From NCBI RefSeq assembly GCF_041270065.1, contig NZ_CP065958.1, forward strand, positions 3,038,001 through 3,102,000: 64,000 nucleotides of DNA, read 5' to 3'. Made by a program: the position numbers and the translations under genes. This document shows, piece by piece, positions 59,206 to 64,000 of this stretch. Numbering within the stretch: position 1 is the stretch's first letter; every line of letters starts with the position of its first letter. The notes beneath the pieces are model-generated. The model ran no database searches. It saw only the letters and a list, made by a program, of their open reading frames with translations, and was not told the DNA's origin. The stretch comes from Streptomyces fradiae. GTDB taxonomy: Bacteria > Actinomycetota > Actinomycetes > Streptomycetales > Streptomycetaceae.

Positions 59206-60096
59206 TCAGTCGTCGCCCTGCAGGATCGACAGCAGGCGCAGGAACTCCATGTAGATCCACACCAGCGTCATGGTGAGACCGAAGGCCGCCAGCCAGGACT
59301 CCTCGCGCGGAGCGCCGTAGGTGATGCCGTCCTCGACCTGCTTGAAGTCCAGGGCCAGGAAGCAGGCGCCCAGGATGATGCCGATGACGCCGAACATGAT
59401 GCCGAGGCCGCCGCTGCGGAAGCCCAGGCCGTCACCGCCGCCGAAGACGGCGAACAGCAGGTTGACCGCCATCAGCAGCACGAAGCCGATCGCGGCCGCC
59501 ATCACGAAGCCGTAGAAGCGGCGGGTGACGCGGATCCAGCGCATCTTGTAGGCGATCAGCACACCGGCGAAGACCGCCATGGTGCCGAGCACCGCCTGCG
59601 CGACCACGCCGTCCGCGATGTACGTCGACACCGCGGCGGAGATCACGCCGAGGAAGACGCCCTCGAAGGCCGCGTAGCCGAGGATCAGCGCGGGGACCGG
59701 CTTGCGCTTGAAGGACTGGATGAGCGACAGGACGAGGGCAACCAGACCGGCGCCGACGCCGATGGCGTACGACTTGTTCAGGTTGGCCGGGTCGACCGGC
59801 AGCAGCAGCCAGGACAGCACGGCGGTCACGACGACGGTGCCGAGCGTGATCGCCGTACGGCTCACCACGTCGTCGATCGTCATCACATTGCCGCGCACCT
59901 GCTGCGGCGCGCCGAACTGCGTGTCCTGCGGCGCGTACGGGTTGGTCGCGTACGGGTTGGCGGCACCCTCGGCGTAAGGGTTGCCGGTGGCGTACGGGTT
60001 GGTTCCGACGCCCCCGGCCTGCGGCTGCTGCGCGCCCGCGTAGGCGTTGTCGCGGCTGAACCCCCGTCGCGAGAAGACCGGGTTGCTGCTCCTCAT
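59206..60096 (-). CDS. Bax inhibitor-1/YccA-family membrane protein
   Basis: A 296-residue integral membrane protein with seven predicted TM helices. The cytoplasmic N-terminus (about 1-75) has repeated NPYA units (NPYATGNPYAEGAANPYATNPYAPQ). Helices include AITLGTVVVTAVLSWLLLPV, SYAIGVGAGLVALVLSLI, AAFEGVFLGVISAAV and LGIMFGVIGIILGACFLALDF. The terminal ...FLALDFKQVEDGITYGAPREESWLAAFGLTMTLVWIYMEFLRLLSIL is the family's diacidic C-terminus. Bacterial members conduct ions, probably calcium; the role here is unknown. ATG at 60096 has GGAGGAG upstream, so longer versions are rejected. Confidence 0.9.
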   Translation of the reverse strand: MRSSNPVFSRRGFSRDNAYAGAQQPQAGGVGTNPYATGNPYAEGAANPYATNPYAPQDTQFGAPQQVRGNVMTIDDVVSRTAITLGTVVVTAVLSWLLLPVDPANLNKSYAIGVGAGLVALVLSLIQSFKRKPVPALILGYAAFEGVFLGVISAAVSTYIADGVVAQAVLGTMAVFAGVLIAYKMRWIRVTRRFYGFVMAAAIGFVLLMAVNLLFAVFGGGDGLGFRSGGLGIMFGVIGIILGACFLALDFKQVEDGITYGAPREESWLAAFGLTMTLVWIYMEFLRLLSILQGDD

Positions 60097-60240
60097 CTCA
60101 CTCCTCCATGGCCGCACTGCGCGGCCTTGCGTCAAGAGTAATAGGAAGGCAAAAGGAACTCCCTCGTGCTCGGGGAGGATCTTTATACGATCGTGTCGAG
60201 CGGGAGTCGGCCGAGGCGGCGCCGCGAGGGCGCCGAGGAG

Positions 60241-60322
60241 TGCCCGGAACCGGATTCGAACCGGTACGGCCCGAAGGCCAGCGAGGTTTAAGCTCGCCGT
60301 GTCTGCATTCCACCATCCGGGC
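60241..60322 (-). tRNA. bldA: tRNA-Leu(UAA), the bldA tRNA
   Basis: An 82-nt type II tRNA on the minus strand. Acceptor GCCCGGA pairs with TCCGGGC, discriminator A, no encoded CCA. Anticodon stem GCGAG/CTCGC holds loop CTTAAAC with anticodon TAA, so it reads UUA. The long variable arm GGCCTTCGGGCC and T arm ACCGG-TTCGAAT-CCGGT complete it. In Streptomyces this is the only tRNA for UUA, and bldA controls aerial growth and antibiotic pathways through rare TTA codons. A CTGAAC-17-TAGGCT promoter lies upstream. The neighbours (ABC exporter) also match my memory of the bldA locus. Confidence 0.93.
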
Positions 60323-60735
60323 GTGCGCGAAGCTCCGCGTTGGCACAGGAGCCTATCGGGGCGCGTTCGCCCGTTCAGTCGAACGCTGGCCCGATGTTGT
60401 CTTATTTTATTGACACCTGAGGGTGCGTCAGCGCAGGTGGGGGGCCTTGTGACGAAGTGTGACCAGGGTCGCGCCAGCAAAGACGAGGGGGGTGGAATGA
60501 CGAAAACTCGCCGCCGAACAGGGCGGGACTCCGTCACCTTCCCGGGTGCCCTCCACGGCGGCCTCCGCACCGGTCCGGCGTCTCGGGGTCACCGTCATAC
60601 CTCAGGATGACGGGGCGGCCCGGCGGTCCGACTCCAGAGGGCCCCTCGAACGGGCACGTGGACGGACGTCCCGGCGCGGTACGAACGACACGATGGAGTG
60701 GTTCCCGAATCGTCGCAGTGACAGGAGTCGCCGTC
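60323..60735. other. bldA / ABC exporter divergent control region
   Basis: 413 bp without a gene. It contains the bldA promoter, an AT-rich island (cttattttattgaca, about 60401-60415) unusual for this genome, a TTGACA at 60410-60415 and a GTGACGAAGTGTGACCAG repeat near 60448-60466. The exporter's promoter probably lies here. ORFs crossing it are Arg/Pro-rich shadows. Confidence 0.55.
60350..60378 (-). promoter_or_regulatory. bldA promoter
   Basis: In minus-strand orientation -35 CTGAAC (60378-60373) and -10 TAGGCT (60355-60350) are separated by 17 bp. Transcription would start about 20 nt before the mature tRNA 5' end at 60322. The match is good for a housekeeping promoter. No experimental start site is known to me. 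Confidence 0.6.
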
Positions 60736-61506
60736 GTGACCACCACCCCCACCGTGCACCGCTCGACCGCGGTGGCCGCCCGTGCCACCGACCTCAGCAA
60801 GGTCTACGGATCGGGCGAGACCCAGGTGGTCGCCCTCGACCGGGTCAGCGTCGACTTCGGGCAGGGCGAGTTCACCGCGATCATGGGCCCCTCGGGCTCC
60901 GGCAAGTCGACCCTGATGCACTGCGTCGCCGGCCTCGACTCCTTCTCCTCCGGCTCGGTCCGGATCGGCGGCACCGAGCTCGGCAGCCTCAAGGACAAGC
61001 AGCTCACCCAGCTCCGCCGGGACAAGATCGGCTTCATCTTCCAGGCGTTCAACCTGCTGCCGACGCTCACCGCGCTCGAGAACATCACGCTGCCGATGGA
61101 CATCGCGGGCCGCAAGCCCGACAAGCAGTGGGTGCAGCAGGTCATCGACATGATCGGCCTGTCCGGGCGGCTGAGCCACCGCCCCAACCAGCTCTCCGGC
61201 GGCCAGCAGCAGCGCGTGGCGGTGGCCCGCGCCCTGGCCTCCAAGCCCGAGATCATCTTCGGTGACGAGCCGACCGGAAACCTCGACTCGCGCTCCGGCG
61301 CCGAGGTCCTCGGCTTCCTGCGCAACTCGGTGCGCGAACTCGGCCAGACCGTGGTGATGGTGACCCACGACCCGGTCGCCGCCTCCTACGCGGACCGCGT
61401 GATCTTCCTGGCGGACGGCCGGATCGTCGACGAGATGCTCCACCCGACGGCGGACGGCGTGCTCGACCGCATGAAGGCCTTCGACGCCAAGGGCCGCACG
61501 AGCTGA
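60736..61506 (+). CDS. ABC transporter ATPase, LolD/MacB type
   Basis: A 256-residue ATP-binding subunit. Walker A is IMGPSGSGKSTLMHCVAGLD, the Q loop FQAFNLLPTLTALEN, signature LSGGQQQRVAVARAL, Walker B IIFGDEPTGNLDSRSG and the H loop MVTHDP. ATDLSKVYGSGETQVVALDRVSV and the NLLPTLTALENI block are typical of FtsE/LolD/MacB exporters. GTG at 60736 has AGGAG 9-10 nt upstream. The permease gene follows after 65 bp, so together they form a mechanotransmission-type exporter for an unknown lipid, peptide or protein. Confidence 0.92.
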   Translation: MTTTPTVHRSTAVAARATDLSKVYGSGETQVVALDRVSVDFGQGEFTAIMGPSGSGKSTLMHCVAGLDSFSSGSVRIGGTELGSLKDKQLTQLRRDKIGFIFQAFNLLPTLTALENITLPMDIAGRKPDKQWVQQVIDMIGLSGRLSHRPNQLSGGQQQRVAVARALASKPEIIFGDEPTGNLDSRSGAEVLGFLRNSVRELGQTVVMVTHDPVAASYADRVIFLADGRIVDEMLHPTADGVLDRMKAFDAKGRTS

Positions 61507-61571
61507 GCCCGGGGCCCCGGGCCCGTCTCCTCCCCGTCCGCCGTCCCACCTTCCGTACCCAGGACACCTCC

Positions 61572-64000
61572 ATGTTCCGTACCGCCCTGCGCAATGTGCT
61601 CGCGCACAAGGCCAGGCTGCTGATGACCGTGCTCGCCGTGATGCTCGGCGTGGCCTTCGTCTCCGGCACCCTGGTCTTCACCGACACCCTGTCCAACGCC
61701 TTCCGCAACCAGTCGGCCAAGAGTTACGACCAGGTCGCCGTGGCCGTCAGCGCCGCCCCGAACCAGAAGGACCCCAACTCCACGCCCGGCCTGTCCGAGC
61801 AGACCCGGCAGAAGATCGCCGCGCTCGACGGCGTCGCCGACGCCACCGGCCGCGTCAGCGGCTTCGCCGGCGTGCCGGACAAGGCCGGCAAGCTGATCGG
61901 CACCGGCTGGTCCAACAAGGGCGGCAACTTCGCCCCCGGCAAGGACGGCAAGGACTCCGCGTACGCCTTCACCACCGGCCAGGGCCCGGTGAAGGACGAC
62001 GAGATCGCGCTCGACAAGGAGACCGCCGCCAAGGGCGGTTACCAGGTCGGCGACCAGGTCCGGGTGGCCACCAACGGCCCCGTCGAGACCTACACCCTCG
62101 CCGGTGTCTTCACCACCGAGGACGGCGCCGTCAACGCGGGCGGCAGCCTCGTCCTGTTCGACACCGACGTCGCCCAGAAGCTGTTCCTGCGGCCCGGGTT
62201 CTTCTCCGACATCAGCGTCAGCGCCAAGGCCGGCGCCGACGCGGACAAGATCCTCGCCGCAGTGAAGCCGGTCGTCGGCGACACCGCCGACGCCCAGACC
62301 GGCAAGGAGCTCGCCGACCAGCAGGCCAAGGACATCGAGGCCGGGCTCGGCGCGCTCAACCAGATGCTGCTCGGCTTCGCCGCCATCGCGCTCTTCGTCG
62401 GCATCTTCCTGATCTCCAACACCTTCACCATGCTGGTCGCCCAGCGCACCAAGGAGCTCGCGCTGATGCGCGCCGTCGGTGCCTCGCGCAAGCAGATCAC
62501 CCGCTCCGTGCTCATCGAGGCCGGTCTGGTCGGTCTGGTCGCCTCGGCCATCGGCTTCGTCCTCGGCATCGGGCTCGCCGCCGGACTGCGCTCCGGCATG
62601 AACGCCTTCGGGCTCAAGGTCCCCGCGGGCGAGCTGGTCATCGGCGCCACCCCGCTGGTCTCGGCGCTCGCCGTCGGCATCCTCGTCACCGTGCTCGCCG
62701 CCTGGCTGCCGGGCCGCCGCGCCGCGAAGATCCCGCCGGTCGCCGCGATGAGCAGCGTCCACGCGGTCGCCACCACCAAGTCTCTGGTCGTCCGCAACAC
62801 CATCGGCGCGATCGTCACCGCGCTCGGCGTGGGCGCCATCGCCCTCGGCGCCTCCAAGGGCGGCGACGACGGCCGGATGATGATCGCCGGCGGTGCCTTC
62901 CTGGCCCTCATCGGCGTGATCGTGCTGATCCCGCTGCTCTCCCGTCCGGTGATCGCGCTGTCCCGCCCGGTCCTCAAGGCCTTCGGCGTGGCCGGCACGC
63001 TGGCCGGTCTCAACGCGGTCCGCAACCCGCGCCGCACCGGCGCCACCGCCTCCGCGCTCGCCATCGGGCTCACCCTGGTCACCGGCCTCTCGGTGCTCGG
63101 CGCCACGGTCGGCTCGGCCGTCGACCGGATGACGACCGACCAGATCAAGGCCGACTACATGATCACCATGGCGAGCGGCGAGGGCCTCAACCAGGCCGCG
63201 CTCGACGCCGTGAAGAAGACCCCGGGCGCCACCGCCGTCTCCCCGCAGCAGGCCGGCTGGGTCCAGGTGAAGGGGACCTTCAAGTCCGTCTCCGGCGTCA
63301 CCCCGGGCGACATCGAGAAGGTGCTCAACGTCAAGGTCGTCAACGGCTCCCTCGGCACCCTCGCCGCAGGTCAGGTCGCGGTCGACGACAAGACCGCCGA
63401 CAAGCAGGGCTGGAAGGTCGGCTCGAAGCTGCCGGTGGAGTACTCGGACAAGAAGAAGGGCGAGCTGACGGTCGGCGCGGTCTACGAGGCCAGCGAGTTC
63501 GTCTCGCCGCTGATGCTCGACACCAAGGTGCTCAACGCGCACGACCCCAAGCCGTACATCCCGCAGATCTTCGTGAAGATGGACGGCGGCCCGTCGGCCG
63601 CGGCCGAGAAGGCCGTGACGAAGTCGCTCGGCGATAACCCGGCCATGACGGTGATGGACCAGAAGGACATCCGCGACCAGTTCGGCGGCGTCATCAACAT
63701 GATGCTGAACATCATGTACGGCCTGCTGGCGATGGCCCTGATCATCGCGGTGCTCGGGGTCGTCAACACCCTGGCGATGTCGGTCTTCGAGCGGCAGCAG
63801 GAGATCGGCATGCTGCGGGCGATCGGTCTCGACCGGCGCAGGGTGAAGCGGATGGTGCGTCTGGAGGCCGTGGTCATCTCGCTGTTCGGCGCGGTGGTCG
63901 GCATCGCCCTCGGCTCCTTCCTGGGCTGGGCGATCGGCGAGACCCTGAGGGCCAGCCTGCCGGACTACGCGCTCGTCCTGCCCTGGGGCCGGATCGGGAT
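61572..64000 (+). CDS. FtsX/MacB-family ABC permease (C-terminus beyond the window)
   Basis: 809 codons are present and the frame is open at the right edge. An N-terminal TM (LLMTVLAVMLGVAFVSGTLVF) precedes an extracellular domain (about 40-250). A FtsX TM block (MLLGFAAIALFVGIFLISNTFTMLVAQRTKELALMRAVGASRKQI) follows, and further helices to about 445. A second copy of the layout follows: TM, extracellular domain (about 530-700), then ALIIAVLGVVNTLAMSVFERQQEIGMLRAIGLDRRRVKRMV. The duplicated FtsX repeat is typical of long actinobacterial permeases. ATG at 61572. It works with the ATPase before it. Confidence 0.92.
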   Translation, partial: MFRTALRNVLAHKARLLMTVLAVMLGVAFVSGTLVFTDTLSNAFRNQSAKSYDQVAVAVSAAPNQKDPNSTPGLSEQTRQKIAALDGVADATGRVSGFAGVPDKAGKLIGTGWSNKGGNFAPGKDGKDSAYAFTTGQGPVKDDEIALDKETAAKGGYQVGDQVRVATNGPVETYTLAGVFTTEDGAVNAGGSLVLFDTDVAQKLFLRPGFFSDISVSAKAGADADKILAAVKPVVGDTADAQTGKELADQQAKDIEAGLGALNQMLLGFAAIALFVGIFLISNTFTMLVAQRTKELALMRAVGASRKQITRSVLIEAGLVGLVASAIGFVLGIGLAAGLRSGMNAFGLKVPAGELVIGATPLVSALAVGILVTVLAAWLPGRRAAKIPPVAAMSSVHAVATTKSLVVRNTIGAIVTALGVGAIALGASKGGDDGRMMIAGGAFLALIGVIVLIPLLSRPVIALSRPVLKAFGVAGTLAGLNAVRNPRRTGATASALAIGLTLVTGLSVLGATVGSAVDRMTTDQIKADYMITMASGEGLNQAALDAVKKTPGATAVSPQQAGWVQVKGTFKSVSGVTPGDIEKVLNVKVVNGSLGTLAAGQVAVDDKTADKQGWKVGSKLPVEYSDKKKGELTVGAVYEASEFVSPLMLDTKVLNAHDPKPYIPQIFVKMDGGPSAAAEKAVTKSLGDNPAMTVMDQKDIRDQFGGVINMMLNIMYGLLAMALIIAVLGVVNTLAMSVFERQQEIGMLRAIGLDRRRVKRMVRLEAVVISLFGAVVGIALGSFLGWAIGETLRASLPDYALVLPWGRIG

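Overview
The window is chromosomal DNA of a Streptomyces species. The evidence is very high GC, frequent GTG and TTG starts, a canonical WhiB, a tRNA-Leu(UAA) of bldA type, and a gene order that matches, from memory, the S. coelicolor SCO3034 to SCO3111 region. I see no insertion sequence, phage, CRISPR array or rRNA.

Layout. 1-9.4 kb: end of a glycosyltransferase, whiB, a Cys-rich leader peptide ahead of a cysteine dioxygenase, the coenzyme F420 pair fbiA-fbiB, a DNA glycosylase, GDP-mannose pyrophosphorylase (manC), a secreted PGRP amidase and a TIGR03089 protein. 9.7-19.6 kb: five LytR-CpsA-Psr (LCP) ligases around a GT2 glycosyltransferase and an acyl-CoA thioesterase, apparently a wall-glycopolymer attachment locus. 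19.6-22.5 kb: a coupled trio of WXG-like protein, alpha/beta hydrolase and lipoprotein. 22.6-34.1 kb: acyl-CoA dehydrogenase, UDP-glucose dehydrogenase, two dipeptidase paralogues (one stripped of metal ligands), purK-purE, a GtrA protein, a two-component system and a POT peptide transporter. 34.2-40.3 kb: a four-gene surface-protein operon with LPKTG and LADTG sorting signals, then an anti-sigma / anti-anti-sigma / SigB-type sigma module (sigI-like). 40.3-42.9 kb: small kinase-like, hypothetical, nucleotidyltransferase and PCD-VOC fusion genes. 42.9-51.4 kb: histidine utilisation genes hutU, M20 amidohydrolase, hutF, hutI, with a divergent PLP decarboxylase-SRPBCC pair and an RpiR regulator. 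51.8-60.1 kb: cystathionine beta-synthase, SGNH hydrolase, thiolase, small hypotheticals, an alpha/beta hydrolase with its divergent TetR regulator and twin operators, and a Bax-inhibitor-1 protein. 60.2-64 kb: bldA tRNA and a LolD/MacB-type ABC exporter whose permease runs off the window.

Themes. Cell-envelope construction dominates (manC, UDP-glucose dehydrogenase, GT2, GtrA, LCPs, PGRP amidase, sortase substrates), mixed with developmental control (whiB, sigma module, bldA). Many genes are coupled by 1-4 nt stop/start overlaps, and convergent pairs often share long perfect hairpins. Short tandem repeats sit at several gene ends and inside fbiB. The observations most worth checking are the leaderless Cys-rich uORF, the repeat-expanded FbiB, the metal-ligand-free dipeptidase paralogue, the sortase-substrate operon with a duplicated secreted domain, the WXG/hydrolase/lipoprotein trio, the hut route without a recognisable HutG, and the twin TetR palindromes.
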